The notes under the pieces: generated by a model
Databases searched by the model: none
What the model was told of the DNA's origin: nothing
The model's input: the letters and a program-made list of their open reading frames with translations, nothing else
Part shown: piece by piece, positions 9,260 to 18,091 of the stretch
Layout of the letters: each line of letters starts with the position of its first letter
How positions within the stretch are numbered: position 1 is the stretch's first letter
Assembly: GCF_013284035.1 (NCBI RefSeq)
Contig: NZ_CP054141.1
Location: forward strand, 3,968,001-4,032,000
Length of the DNA stretch: 64,000 bases
Reading direction: 5' to 3'
Origin: Flavobacterium sp. M31R6
GTDB taxonomy: Bacteria; Bacteroidota; Bacteroidia; Flavobacteriales; Flavobacteriaceae
Made by a program: the position numbers and the translations under genes

Positions 9260-10206
9260 TGGAAAAATTAAGAATTATATTTATGGGAACTCCCGAATTT
9301 GCCGTTGGCATTCTGGACACCATAATCAAAAACAACTATGAAGTGGTAGGTGTAATAACAGCCGCTGACAAACCTGCAGGAAGAGGACAAAAACTAAAAT
9401 ACTCGGCGGTAAAGGAATATGCACTGGAAAATAATTTAAACTTATTGCAACCTACTAATCTAAAAGACGAGAGCTTCCTTGAAGAATTAAAATCATTAAA
9501 CGCTAATCTGCAAATTGTTGTTGCTTTTAGAATGTTGCCAAAAGTAGTATGGGAAATGCCATCATTGGGAACATTCAACCTGCATGCTTCATTGCTTCCT
9601 AATTATAGAGGAGCAGCGCCGATTAACTGGGCAATTATCAATGGAGAAACCAAAACTGGTGTGACTACTTTTTTTATCGATGATAAAATAGACACCGGAG
9701 CGATGATTTTAAGTTCCGAAACAGCAATCGATGACACTGAAAATGCTGGGCAATTGCACGATAGATTAATGCATTTAGGATGTGATACTGTAATAGACAC
9801 ATTGAAAGTAATTGAAAGCGGAAATGCAACAACTACAATTCAGAATGATTCTTCAGACATCAAAACGGCATACAAACTAAATAAAGAAAATTGCAAAATT
9901 GATTGGTCAAAATCGATTACAGAAATTTACAATTTGATTCGAGGCTTAAGTCCATACCCCGCTGCTTGGTGTTTTTTTGGCGACAAAGGCGAAGAATGGA
10001 ATGTAAAAATTTACGAATCTAAAGCTATTACAGAAGAACATAATCACACTATTGGCAGCTTATTTTGCACCAAAAAAGAAATGAAAGTTGCAGTAAATAA
10101 AGGTTATATTCAAATAGTATCCCTTCAATTCCCAGGAAAAAAGAAAATGACTACTGCTGAATTATTAAACGGTATTACTTTTTCAGAAAGCGCAAAAGTC
10201 TATTAA
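9259..10206 (+). CDS. fmt: Methionyl-tRNA formyltransferase
   Basis: Full-length (315 residues) enzyme that formylates initiator Met-tRNA with 10-formyltetrahydrofolate. The catalytic triad is visible as N107, H109 and D145, in FNLHASLLPNYRGAAPINW and DDKIDTGAM. The N-terminal Rossmann start is IIFMGTPEFAV, and the C-terminal OB-like tRNA-binding half is complete. The ATG overlaps the recQ stop by one base, which implies translational coupling with the helicase. Confidence 0.96.
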   Translation: MEKLRIIFMGTPEFAVGILDTIIKNNYEVVGVITAADKPAGRGQKLKYSAVKEYALENNLNLLQPTNLKDESFLEELKSLNANLQIVVAFRMLPKVVWEMPSLGTFNLHASLLPNYRGAAPINWAIINGETKTGVTTFFIDDKIDTGAMILSSETAIDDTENAGQLHDRLMHLGCDTVIDTLKVIESGNATTTIQNDSSDIKTAYKLNKENCKIDWSKSITEIYNLIRGLSPYPAAWCFFGDKGEEWNVKIYESKAITEEHNHTIGSLFCTKKEMKVAVNKGYIQIVSLQFPGKKKMTTAELLNGITFSESAKVY

Positions 10207-10313
10207 TGTCAATAAAAACAGGAGTTAAGTGCTATTTTTTTCAGAATTTTAGCCAACTTTATGAACAAAGATTGTAAGTTATTAACAAAATACACTAAAA
10301 ATGTATAAAACAC

Positions 10314-10343
10314 TTGCAAAGACCGTATTTCCTGTTAATTTTG
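10314..10343 (+). promoter_or_regulatory. HU gene promoter (TTG-N19-TAATTTTG)
   Basis: TTG at 10314-10316, then 19 bases, then TAATTTTG at 10336-10343: an exact Bacteroidota housekeeping promoter. The HU start codon lies 46 bases after the -7 box. Confidence 0.8.
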
Positions 10344-10388
10344 TTCTAATTAACAATTATTTTAACCAACAATTAACATCAAATTATT

Positions 10389-10661
10389 ATGAACAAATCA
10401 GAATTAATCGACGCTATCGCTGCTGATGCAGGAATCACAAAAGCTGCTGCAAAATTAGCATTAGAATCATTTTTAGGAAATGTAGGTGGAACTTTGAAAA
10501 AAGGTGGTAAAGTATCTTTAGTTGGATTCGGATCATGGTCAGTATCTTCAAGAGCTGCAAGAGACGGAAGAAATCCTCAAACTGGAAAAACTATTCAAAT
10601 CGCTGCAAAAAATGTTGTGAAATTCAAAGCTGGAGCAGATTTAGAAGGAGCAGTAAACTAA
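10389..10661 (+). CDS. HU family DNA-binding protein
   Basis: Small basic nucleoid protein of 90 residues. It starts MNKSELIDAIA and contains the arm sequence around GRNPQTGKTIQI, with the conserved Pro that intercalates DNA. It binds and bends DNA as a dimer. It is monocistronic, with a strong consensus promoter and a strong terminator, consistent with high expression. Confidence 0.95.
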   Translation: MNKSELIDAIAADAGITKAAAKLALESFLGNVGGTLKKGGKVSLVGFGSWSVSSRAARDGRNPQTGKTIQIAAKNVVKFKAGADLEGAVN

Positions 10662-10683
10662 CTATAGTTTATCTTATATAATT

Positions 10684-10711
10684 AAACCTTCCGATTGGAA
10701 GGTTTTTTTTT
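10684..10711 (+). terminator. Rho-independent terminator of the HU gene
   Basis: Stem AAACCTTCC / GGAAGGTTT with loop GATT, followed by a run of about eight T. Confidence 0.9.
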
Positions 10712-10788
10712 GCTTTTAAACGATTAAAATCGAAAAAATTTGGTTAGTCAATTTAAATTTTCTTAAATTTAATTAAAAATATCGCCTT

Positions 10789-11349
10789 ATGATTTCAGAA
10801 AAATTAAACAAAGGATATTTACTTATTGCTGAACCATCAATAATTGGAGACTTATCATTTAATCGATCAGTAATCCTCTTGGCAGATCATAATGCGGATG
10901 GCTCTGTAGGCTTTATCATGAACAAACCATTGAAATACACCATCAATGATTTGATTCCTGAAATTAATGCCAATTTTAAGATTTTTAATGGTGGACCTGT
11001 AGAACAGGATAATCTTTACTTCATTCATAACATCCCCGAATTAATACCGAATAGTATCGAGATTTCCAACGGAATTTATTGGGGAGGTGATTTTGAATCA
11101 ACAAAAGAACTCATTAATAAAGGCCAAATAAAAAAAGAGAACATTCGTTTCTTTTTGGGATACACAGGATGGGAAGAGCACCAACTTGAAAAAGAAATGG
11201 AAGCCAATTCTTGGATTATCACCAGAAACAATTACGAGAATAAAATAATCGGAAAATCAACTGCTCATTTCTGGAAAGAACAAATCATAGAACTGGGAGG
11301 TGAATACCTTATTTGGTCCAACGCTCCCGAAAACCCTTATCTAAACTAA
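10789..11349 (+). CDS. YqgE/AlgH family protein
   Basis: Protein of 186 residues of the YqgE/AlgH family. The start GYLLIAEPSIIGDLSFNRSVILL and the GFIMNKP block are the family signature; FNGGPVEQDNL and FLGYTGWEEHQLE follow. The proteins are cytosolic; AlgH is named from alginate regulation in pseudomonads, but the general role is unsettled. Its end overlaps the end of the convergent aminotransferase by four bases. Confidence 0.9.
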   Translation: MISEKLNKGYLLIAEPSIIGDLSFNRSVILLADHNADGSVGFIMNKPLKYTINDLIPEINANFKIFNGGPVEQDNLYFIHNIPELIPNSIEISNGIYWGGDFESTKELINKGQIKKENIRFFLGYTGWEEHQLEKEMEANSWIITRNNYENKIIGKSTAHFWKEQIIELGGEYLIWSNAPENPYLN

Positions 11350-12197
11350 ACCAAGTTTAAAGATTCATTCAGTTTTGCAACTAAAGTTTTAGAAACTTCA
11401 ATCGAAAATTCTCTTTTTCTGTATTTTGTAATTGGTTGTACACCTTTAATAACATTTGTCACAAACAATTCATCCGCTTTTTGAAGATCAAAAGGCGAAA
11501 TAATTCCCTCTATTACTTCAATAGCAGTCATTTTTTTTGCCAATTCTAAAATTTGTTTCCTCATAACCCCATTCAAACAACCTTCTGAAACTGGAGGAGT
11601 GATTAGCTTATTGTCTTTTAGCATAAAAATATTACCCTGTAAAGCCTCAACAACATTTTTCGCATCATTTAATAGAATACAATTATCTAATCCGTTTTCA
11701 CTAGCATAAATACTTCCTGTCACGTTTATCAGACGGTTTGTCGTTTTAATTGAGGACAATAATTGCTTAGTGACGTAAAAATCTTTGTACAAATCAACTT
11801 CATATTCATTTTCATTAAACAAATATGCTGTATTTTCAAGGTGAATAGCATGTATCAAAAAAGAAACCGTATTGTTTTGTGGTAAATAATATCCTCCATC
11901 ATTTCTATAAACCGTAATTCTAGCTCTTGAAGACGATTCTATATTATTATTTTTAACCAAAGTAAGAATTTGTTCTTCTAGGTATTCCATCGTAAAATTC
12001 ATTGGAATTTCCATTCGAATCACACGCATTGATGACATAAGCCTGAAGTAATGATCTTCTAAAAAGAGAATTTTCCCACTTACAATTTTCACAGTCTCAA
12101 AAACTGCATCACCATACAAAAAGCCTCTATTTTGCACCAATATATTTGCATCCTCAGACACTATCGAACCATTAAAATTTATCATACTATTTTTCAA
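11346..12197 (-). CDS. Aminotransferase class IV (branched-chain / aminodeoxychorismate lyase type)
   Basis: PLP enzyme of 283 residues. Signatures of fold type IV are GFLYGDAVFET (26-36), the catalytic lysine K151 in SSIKTTNR, and the phosphate-binding region around the GVMRKQILE segment. The family includes branched-chain aminotransferase, D-amino-acid aminotransferase and aminodeoxychorismate lyase (PabC). The size and lack of a pab neighbour do not decide between them, so no symbol is given. The gene starts 54 bases after the START-like gene on the same strand. Confidence 0.85.
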   Translation of the reverse strand: MKNSMINFNGSIVSEDANILVQNRGFLYGDAVFETVKIVSGKILFLEDHYFRLMSSMRVIRMEIPMNFTMEYLEEQILTLVKNNNIESSSRARITVYRNDGGYYLPQNNTVSFLIHAIHLENTAYLFNENEYEVDLYKDFYVTKQLLSSIKTTNRLINVTGSIYASENGLDNCILLNDAKNVVEALQGNIFMLKDNKLITPPVSEGCLNGVMRKQILELAKKMTAIEVIEGIISPFDLQKADELFVTNVIKGVQPITKYRKREFSIEVSKTLVAKLNESLNLV

Positions 12198-12203
12198 AAA
12201 AAA

Positions 12204-12230
12204 GTCACGCTAAAAAGCGTGACAAATATA
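12204..12230 (-). terminator. Terminator hairpin abutting a -7 promoter box
   Basis: On the minus strand GTCACGC, TTTTTA, GCGTGAC and a T7 run form a clear terminator after the START-like gene. TATATTTG, an exact -7 consensus for the following aminotransferase gene, occupies 12230-12223 and shares one base with the first stem arm. So a terminator and the next promoter appear to be compressed into under 30 bases. Confidence 0.65.
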
Positions 12231-12250
12231 AGTTATAATATACAATTCTA

Positions 12251-12643
12251 CTACACCGAACCTATAACATGTTTTAGATCTGAAATTTGATTTTCCCAGA
12301 GCTGGGTCGCTTCTTCAAGTTCCTCTTTATGAGCAAAATCAACCACCATCAAAGAAACATCTTTGGTCAATTCATCGACCAAGATATTCAACTCAAAAAA
12401 ATATTCGGTATCCTTATTGTTGTCATCAACCCATTTAAACTTCACTTTCTCCCCTGATTTTTTGGAAGCCAATCTTGCTTTCTCTTGGGAGTCATTCCAG
12501 ATAAAAGTAAAAAACTCACCACGAGAATTTACATTATCGGCAAACCATTCAGACAAACCCGAAGGTGTCGAAATGTATTGATACAACAATTGAGGAGAAG
12601 AATTTATGGGGAATTCTATTTCGTAACGCACTTTTAAATCCAT
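12251..12643 (-). CDS. START-like domain protein (SRPBCC superfamily)
   Basis: Protein of 130 residues whose pattern fits the helix-grip SRPBCC/AHSA1 fold: YEIEFPINSSPQLLYQYIS at the start, GLSEWFADNV, then alternating strands such as FTFIWNDSQEKA. Such domains bind hydrophobic ligands or chaperone partners. The start-to-end length is typical for the flavobacterial START-like family. No catalytic residues or partner can be assigned. Confidence 0.75.
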   Translation of the reverse strand: MDLKVRYEIEFPINSSPQLLYQYISTPSGLSEWFADNVNSRGEFFTFIWNDSQEKARLASKKSGEKVKFKWVDDNNKDTEYFFELNILVDELTKDVSLMVVDFAHKEELEEATQLWENQISDLKHVIGSV

Positions 12644-12740
12644 GAATCTGTCTAATTTTGTCTAATATTCTGGAAATATATAGATTATTACCTCAAAAAA
12701 AAAACGTTTTCAAAAAAAATTTTTTTTTGTTGTTTTTCGC

Positions 12741-12770
12741 TTGCAAACTCTAATTATTGTTTTATATTTG
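12741..12770 (+). promoter_or_regulatory. tRNA-Met promoter (TTG-N19-TATATTTG)
   Basis: TTG at 12741-12743 and TATATTTG at 12763-12770, exactly 19 bases apart, preceded by long A/T tracts. The tRNA begins 36 bases downstream. Confidence 0.85.
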
Positions 12771-12805
12771 CACCCGCATTCAGGGATAGGATATATCCCA
12801 AATAT

Positions 12806-12879
12806 GGCGAGGTAGCTCAGTCGGTTAGAGCGCAGGATTCATAACCCTGAGGTCACGGGTTCAACTCCCGTCTTCGCTA
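12806..12879 (+). tRNA. tRNA-Met (anticodon CAT)
   Basis: Cloverleaf with acceptor GGCGAGG paired to CTTCGCT (G-T pairs included), D-loop AGCTCAGTCGGTTAGAGC, anticodon loop TTCATAA and T-loop GGGTTCAACTCCC. The CCA end is not encoded. The anticodon could in principle belong to an isoleucine tRNA modified to lysidine, but the D and T arms resemble elongator tRNA-Met. Confidence 0.92.
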
Positions 12880-12887
12880 CAAAAAAC

Positions 12888-12919
12888 AAACCCTTAAACA
12901 TCAATTGTTTGAGGGTTTT
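12888..12919 (+). terminator. Terminator after the tRNA gene
   Basis: AAACCCTTAAACA pairs with TTGTTTGAGGGTTT across a short loop, followed by a T run. Confidence 0.85.
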
Positions 12920-13019
12920 TTATTTGTACAATGTCTTAAAATTTCATTTGTTGTATACTCGGAGTGAGAAACTGAAGTGAGGAATTTTATAAATTGAGAT
13001 ATAAATATTAAACAAAAAT

Positions 13020-13058
13020 AAAGATATAAATGAAATCGAGCTTTTTGTCTATATCTTT
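13020..13058. repeat. Short AT-rich inverted repeat
   Basis: Arms AAAGATATA (13020-13028) and TATATCTTT (13050-13058). It is the only structure seen in the 337-base gap 12880-13216 beyond the tRNA terminator. Confidence 0.45.
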
Positions 13059-13216
13059 AATTTCCTAAGCTGACAGAGCTTTTCGAGCTAAACAATACTC
13101 TTTTATAGAAGAATTTGTGTTTACATCAAATCAAAATAGTATTTTCGGCAAAAATATAATAGAAAGCAGAACTCGAAAAGAGAATGTCAAATCCCTAAAA
13201 AGAGCAATAGAACAAT

Positions 13217-13474
13217 ATGGATATAGTCAAATTTAAAATCACGTCAAAAACGATAAAAGTAGAAGTTCGCAATTCGAATAATTATGTTTTTAATTTCAAT
13301 ACTGCTTTAGAGATTGAGGCAGCCGATCGAGACGTTTTATTAAGACTGTACAATGCGTTAGATCTTCTATTCAAGAAAGAAAATACCAGCGAAGTGAAAA
13401 ATTATATTTCCCCCAATCAAACGAATATACTTGACCAGATTAATGAAGTTATCGATTTAGAAAAGAAGGAATAA
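13217..13474 (+). CDS. Hypothetical protein, 85 residues
   Basis: Not recognised. The ORF starts ATG GAT ATA and ends just before a terminator hairpin. The first half alternates charged and hydrophobic residues as in a small beta sheet (KFKITSKTIKVEVRNSN); the second half is predicted helical and acidic (ILDQINEVIDLEKKE). It has no signal peptide. Codon use looks like its neighbours. It is a probable gene because of its position before a terminator and its coherent composition, but it could be a lineage-specific orphan. Confidence 0.55.
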   Translation: MDIVKFKITSKTIKVEVRNSNNYVFNFNTALEIEAADRDVLLRLYNALDLLFKKENTSEVKNYISPNQTNILDQINEVIDLEKKE

Positions 13475-13521
13475 AAAAATTACCGGTTAAGTTATTTTTT
13501 GGACAAAACCTTTTAAACAAA

Positions 13522-13556
13522 AAAAAGACAGGAACTTAAATCCCTGTCTTTTTAAA
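13522..13556. terminator. Bidirectional terminator
   Basis: AAAAAGACAGG (13522-13532) pairs with CCTGTCTTTTT (13543-13553), with A and T runs on the two sides. It serves the 85-residue gene and the converging OmpA-type gene. Confidence 0.85.
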
Positions 13557-13592
13557 CTCTAAAAGAGTACTACCAACCAAATTTATTTATTT

Positions 13593-15614
13593 TTATTTTG
13601 CTGCAGGAATAATGTCAATTATCACGGTACGGTTATAAAAACGTTCTTCAGGAAGTTTATTTTCAAAAGGAGACATACTTTCGTCTTCTCCAAAACCATG
13701 CACTTCGAATTTTACATCACTTCTGCCTGAATTCGACAATGCGTTTTCCATAATACCTTTTACTTCATTGGCTCTATCCAAAGATAAATTCAAATTATAA
13801 GACTCTTCACCAATGATGTCCGTGTGACCATGAATGATGACAACACCGTTTTTAGGTATTTTAGGCGTAACAACCTCTCTCAAATATTTCTCATACATGG
13901 CAATTGCTTTTGATTTATTAAATTCAAAAATTATGCTATATCTAAGACCTTCTTCTGTTTTAGACGGTGTCCAAAGCACCATATGAGTAGTGGTTACTTT
14001 TTCTTCAATTTTACCACTTTTGGTTTTCCCAATCATTTTTACTCTATAATCCCCCTCAGAACGAGTTCCCATGATACTTTTACCCGGAATGCTTACTTTT
14101 TCTTGCGTATAAGGACCAAAAGTTTTCATTTGCCCGTCTATATCAGTAGTTTCCAAAGACCATGACGAATACGCTTGTCCTGCACCAGTTGCATCAATGG
14201 TAACATAACTGTCTATAGGTGCTTCTTGAACAGTGACAAACTCTAATGGTTTTAATACAGCATCAGGACCGCTTTGAAATTCCATCAATAATTCAGGCGA
14301 ATTACTTTCGATGGAAACTCTACGGTCGCCCTCGCGAAGCAATTCCAATTCTTTTGTCCCTCCAGGTTGTTCAGATGGAATATTAGGTTTTAACTGCCCT
14401 CTAGTAGTTATTCTTGTCGAATTTATTCCGAAAACATTAACTAAGTATGTTTTGATAGATTCGGCCATCACAACACCATCTTCGGATCCTTTTTCTGAAG
14501 AACCAACAAGTGTAATAGTTGTTGAAGGATTTTTTACCATTCGATTCCCCAAAATATTGATTACATTATAATAAACCGTCATTTGTCGTGCAGAACGACC
14601 CGATGGATTCACAGAAGCCGTAACTCCTCCTATCTGATCTTCATTGAAATCTTTTACGTTTTCTTTTTGCAATAATTTGTAACGACTTGGTATTTTATTT
14701 GATTCAAGATCATAAAAAACATAATTACGTAAAGGGAATACCTCTCTTACGTTACGTTCTTCCGGAATATTCTTAGGCGCATGGACCGAAAACTGAACCG
14801 AAGATTCTACCACTTCTGGAGTTTCCGCTTTACTTCCTTGTCCAAATTTAAGCGCCATACCTACCCTAAGAGTGCTTAAACTCCAAGTCTCGGTTGAACG
14901 TGGATGTTGTCCAAAATAAGGCTGAAAATTCACAAACGGAGACAAAAGAAATTGTGTTTTATGTTTTTGTGAAGATAACGGAATGTCAAACCCTGCTCCA
15001 ACTTGCATAGAAATAAGTGTTTCGTCAATATTGTCAAAATCACCTCTTACCTCAGGCGATGCTTCTTGATTGGGATAAGCAGGATTAATTCCTAACTGAT
15101 ATTTAAATGATTTATCCACATTGAAAGCCAAACGCGGACCTCCGTATATATAAAAATTAGATTTAAAAGGCGCAATACGAATGCTTGGCTCTACAGTGAT
15201 ATAACTTAATTCAGTAGATAAATCTGCGGGGCAATTACAAGGAGTGGCTTTCTGATCAAAAGAACCTTTTCTACTGTCATAACCTGCCTGAAACATAAAT
15301 CCCAATATTGTATTCGGTTTATAAAATTCAATAAGCGGTGCCAAATAAAGCCCTGCTCCTTCTCCATTATGAAAAGTCACCGGGGGAGTTAAACTCGAAT
15401 TAAGCTGATGTGTCGAACCACGGTAAAAACTATAGTTGGTGGCAGCTGCAACACCAAAGTACCAAGAAGGTTTTGTGTAACTAACCTCTTGTGCCTGAAG
15501 CTTTGTTTGAGCACTTAAGCACAACAACGTCAATAAGAAAAGGCTGTTTAAGAGAATATTCTCTGAAATCCACGTTGTATATGATTCCGTTTTAAAACTA
15601 ATTTTAGTTTTCAT
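13593..15614 (-). CDS. OmpA family outer-membrane protein
   Basis: Protein of 673 residues with a long N-terminal signal region (hydrophobic LLNSLFLLTLLCLSAQT, cleavage near LQAQ). The first third looks like a beta barrel with repeated aromatic strands and PSIRIAPF-type segments. A middle region contains a degenerate OmpA-like fold (IKTYLVNVFGINSTRITTRG ... EGDRRVSIES). Residues about 560-671 form the OmpA peptidoglycan-binding domain (GHTDIIGEESYNLNLSLDRA, then NRTVIID). It would tether the outer membrane to the wall. It is the second gene after the ice-binding lipoprotein on this strand, 77 bases apart, so the two probably form one unit. Confidence 0.88.
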   Translation of the reverse strand: MKTKISFKTESYTTWISENILLNSLFLLTLLCLSAQTKLQAQEVSYTKPSWYFGVAAATNYSFYRGSTHQLNSSLTPPVTFHNGEGAGLYLAPLIEFYKPNTILGFMFQAGYDSRKGSFDQKATPCNCPADLSTELSYITVEPSIRIAPFKSNFYIYGGPRLAFNVDKSFKYQLGINPAYPNQEASPEVRGDFDNIDETLISMQVGAGFDIPLSSQKHKTQFLLSPFVNFQPYFGQHPRSTETWSLSTLRVGMALKFGQGSKAETPEVVESSVQFSVHAPKNIPEERNVREVFPLRNYVFYDLESNKIPSRYKLLQKENVKDFNEDQIGGVTASVNPSGRSARQMTVYYNVINILGNRMVKNPSTTITLVGSSEKGSEDGVVMAESIKTYLVNVFGINSTRITTRGQLKPNIPSEQPGGTKELELLREGDRRVSIESNSPELLMEFQSGPDAVLKPLEFVTVQEAPIDSYVTIDATGAGQAYSSWSLETTDIDGQMKTFGPYTQEKVSIPGKSIMGTRSEGDYRVKMIGKTKSGKIEEKVTTTHMVLWTPSKTEEGLRYSIIFEFNKSKAIAMYEKYLREVVTPKIPKNGVVIIHGHTDIIGEESYNLNLSLDRANEVKGIMENALSNSGRSDVKFEVHGFGEDESMSPFENKLPEERFYNRTVIIDIIPAAK

Positions 15615-15652
15615 TTTATGTCTATTTAGATGTTATTTTTTTATTGAGAAGA

Positions 15653-15672
15653 ATCCCGTCCGAAAACGGGAT
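15653..15672 (-). promoter_or_regulatory. Intercistronic hairpin
   Basis: ATCCCGT / ACGGGAT with a six-base loop lies between the ice-binding gene and the OmpA-type gene. It lacks a long T run immediately after it, so it may be an mRNA-stability or partial termination signal. Confidence 0.5.
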
Positions 15673-15691
15673 ATACTGTTTAGAAATGTTA

Positions 15692-17455
15692 TTATGGCAC
15701 ATTAATAGTTGTATTTACCATAGTCACAGATGAGACTAAAGATATTGCTCTACCATTGAGTACGGTTTGGCTTGCATTTCCAGCAGTAGAAAAAGTAACA
15801 CCTGAATTAGCGATTATGGTTCCAACCATTGTTCCCCCACCTGCACCATTAATAGTTGCATCACTACCTACGTACCAAAACACATTTTGGGCTAATGCAC
15901 CATTTTTCATTATTATACTTTTAGCTCCTGTAGGCCCTGCAATTCCAACAGTAAGTGATGATGCAGTTTGAAAAATCCAAGTTGCATTTGGGTCACCTTG
16001 TGCGTCAAGCGTAAGGTCGCCATTACTGATTTTGAAAGTACCACTGGCTGATTTATAAACACCCGGAGCTAATGTCAATCCACCTAATTCACCTGCATTT
16101 GGATCAGAACCACCTGGTTTTGAAGCTGGCGAAATACTTAAATAAGCTGCATTTGCATCAAGCAATGCTTTTTGTGCTGTTGCAAATGAAGTAGCATTTC
16201 CGGGCGCTGGAGGCGCAGAAAAAATACTGCCTTTCACGTTTCCGACATTAAGAGGGGTCTCCGTATAAATTGCAACACTATCGTGAAATCCTGTAATTAG
16301 AGTCGAAGCAGCAGTTGTTCCTATACTTCCATTATTGATTACTGTATTCAATCCTTGATTTGTTATTCCAGCGTTTCCACCAAAAGCACCAAATACAGAG
16401 GCTGTACCTAGATCTATTACTATAGCGGCAGGAGGAGTCGATATTGTTGTAAAATTCCAAACATAATCACTGGCCAATGCCGTTCCTGCAACATTTTTGG
16501 CACCACTTGTAATTGTAGCGGTATAAACTGTTCCTAACACAAGTGAATTGGTTGGATTAAACGATGCTGTAGTACCTGAATAAGAAACTGTTCCTGGAAT
16601 TGTTGTTGCTCCCTGTTTCAAAGTAAACGTAGTCCCATTGATTGTAGCAGCGTCCATTATGGTACTGAAATTTGCAGTTACTGTTTGATTTAAGGCAACA
16701 TTAATGGCATTATTAACTGGATCTGTTGCGGTTACTGTTGGCACAATATCTGTTGTGAAATTCCAGATATAATCTGCAACCATTGCGGTACCCAATGAAT
16801 TTTTAACACCATTCGTTATAGTTACTGTATAGATTTTATTTGCCAATAAAGGATTTGTTGGAACAAAAGACACCGTTGAACCTGTATAGGAAATTGCTCC
16901 TGCCACAACATTAACGCCTTGATTAACTTTAAAAGTTGTCCCACTGAATGTTGATGGATTCATCGCCATATTGAATGTCGCCGATATTGTTTTATCAAAT
17001 TTCACAGCAATGGCATTATTAATTGGATCTGTTGTAATCACTACAGGTCTTAAAACTGTACCTGTTGAAAATACCCACACATATTCTGCCTGCAAAAAAT
17101 TACCCATCACGTCTTTTGCTTTTGTGCTAATTCTAGCTGTATAAGTGGTGTTTTCTGCCAACGGAACTGCTGGTGTGAATGAAGCAGTGTTGTCTGTATA
17201 AGTAACCGTTCCCGCTATGGGTGCAGCTCCAACTACCATAAATGAAGTCGAAGTAATTGAACTTGGATCCATTTCCTCATTGAATGTTGCGGTAATGACT
17301 TGCCCCAAAGGAACATTTAATGCATTACTCAAAGGAGTAGTCGACGCGACAATAGGGCATACACCAACAACTTCTTTAAAATCGTCATTTTCGCATCCGG
17401 TAATTAATGCAATACATAGTATCGCAAAGGTGAATAGTAAAATTTTAGCTTTCAT
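15692..17455 (-). CDS. Ice-binding lipoprotein: three Ig-like domains plus DUF3494 domain
   Basis: Protein of 587 residues. The N-terminus MKAKILLFTFAILCIALITGC has a lipobox, so it should be a surface lipoprotein anchored at Cys21. Three successive Big_5/SbsA-type Ig-like repeats cover about residues 32-335, each with the pattern NNAINV, ATFN, MDPSTI, GTVTY, PTNPL, YTATIT and a final WNFTT. From about 345 to the end is a DUF3494 ice-binding domain: the FGAFGGNAGITNQG opening, GGLTLAPGVYKS, LTLDAQGDPNATWIFQ, FWYVGSDATING and GTIIANSGVTF. DUF3494 proteins form a beta-solenoid that binds ice planes. Ice binding is inferred from the family only. Confidence 0.9.
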   Translation of the reverse strand: MKAKILLFTFAILCIALITGCENDDFKEVVGVCPIVASTTPLSNALNVPLGQVITATFNEEMDPSSITSTSFMVVGAAPIAGTVTYTDNTASFTPAVPLAENTTYTARISTKAKDVMGNFLQAEYVWVFSTGTVLRPVVITTDPINNAIAVKFDKTISATFNMAMNPSTFSGTTFKVNQGVNVVAGAISYTGSTVSFVPTNPLLANKIYTVTITNGVKNSLGTAMVADYIWNFTTDIVPTVTATDPVNNAINVALNQTVTANFSTIMDAATINGTTFTLKQGATTIPGTVSYSGTTASFNPTNSLVLGTVYTATITSGAKNVAGTALASDYVWNFTTISTPPAAIVIDLGTASVFGAFGGNAGITNQGLNTVINNGSIGTTAASTLITGFHDSVAIYTETPLNVGNVKGSIFSAPPAPGNATSFATAQKALLDANAAYLSISPASKPGGSDPNAGELGGLTLAPGVYKSASGTFKISNGDLTLDAQGDPNATWIFQTASSLTVGIAGPTGAKSIIMKNGALAQNVFWYVGSDATINGAGGGTMVGTIIANSGVTFSTAGNASQTVLNGRAISLVSSVTMVNTTINVP

Positions 17456-18091
17456 TTTATTTTGTTTTAGGAATTAAATAATTTCATTCAACAAAGGTGA
17501 TTTTATTATCCTCAAAAAATATTATACAATTCACAACAAGACTTGCATTATTCACACTATTTTGTTTTTTAAAACCAAATAAATGATTTATCGTCAACAA
17601 TTTAAAGACAAGATCACTATCCGTAGTTCACACCAGTTACATTCAATTATATTTTTTTGGAGCAGAAAGATTTGCTTCGCCCGTTCGCTATCGCTCGGGT
17701 GGCATTTTAGAAAATATCGTCCCGCACACGAGGCTGAAAGCCGAACTGGCGAAGCAATCCATTGCAATCTTGCGAGCCGAACCCCGGCTCACAAGGATTT
17801 CCATTACTATTGGGGCTAAAGAACAATATCATTAAGTTAAGGATTCAAATAATAAAATGATTGCTGATGTTTGATTAACGATTTTTGATTTAAGATGTAA
17901 CAGACTTCGTAAATCGACAATCTAATATTTAGCAACAACAAATCTGAAATCAAAAATCTGAAATCTCTTAACTTAATGACATTGGGCTAAAGGAAGAAAT
18001 TTTGCTTTTTTGTTTTTATCCGTAAAAAGTTGCCTCCTTAAATTATAAAAGGTAATTTGCGACCCCATTTCAAAACATTACCCCCAAACTA
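17456..18091. other. Repeat-rich intergenic region, no gene
   Basis: 636 bases between the divergent ice-binding and esterase genes. It contains family 1 copy C, an inverted repeat CATTAAGTTAAG / CTTAACTTAATG (17830-17841 and 17967-17978), and between those arms loosely repeated AAATCTGAAATCAAAAATC strings. A short frame crosses 17583-17819 but overlaps the hairpin element and has no protein-like features. It looks like a landing zone for extragenic repeats. Confidence 0.6.
17742..17818 (-). ncRNA. Structured intergenic element, family 1, copy C
   Basis: Read on the minus strand it starts TAGCCCCAATAGTAATGG and has the hairpin CTTGTGAGCCG-GGGTT-CGGCTCGCAAG (17795 to 17769). It shares the GGGTT loop and 11-bp stem length with copy B but has a different stem sequence. 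The flank continues ATTGCAATGGATTGC. A further TAGCCCAATG string on the same strand at about 17981-17991 may be a truncated second copy. Confidence 0.55.

Noticed and set aside
17583..17819. Small open frame of 78 codons
   Set aside because: It overlaps family 1 copy C and an Arg/His-rich translation with no family pattern. Treated as non-coding.
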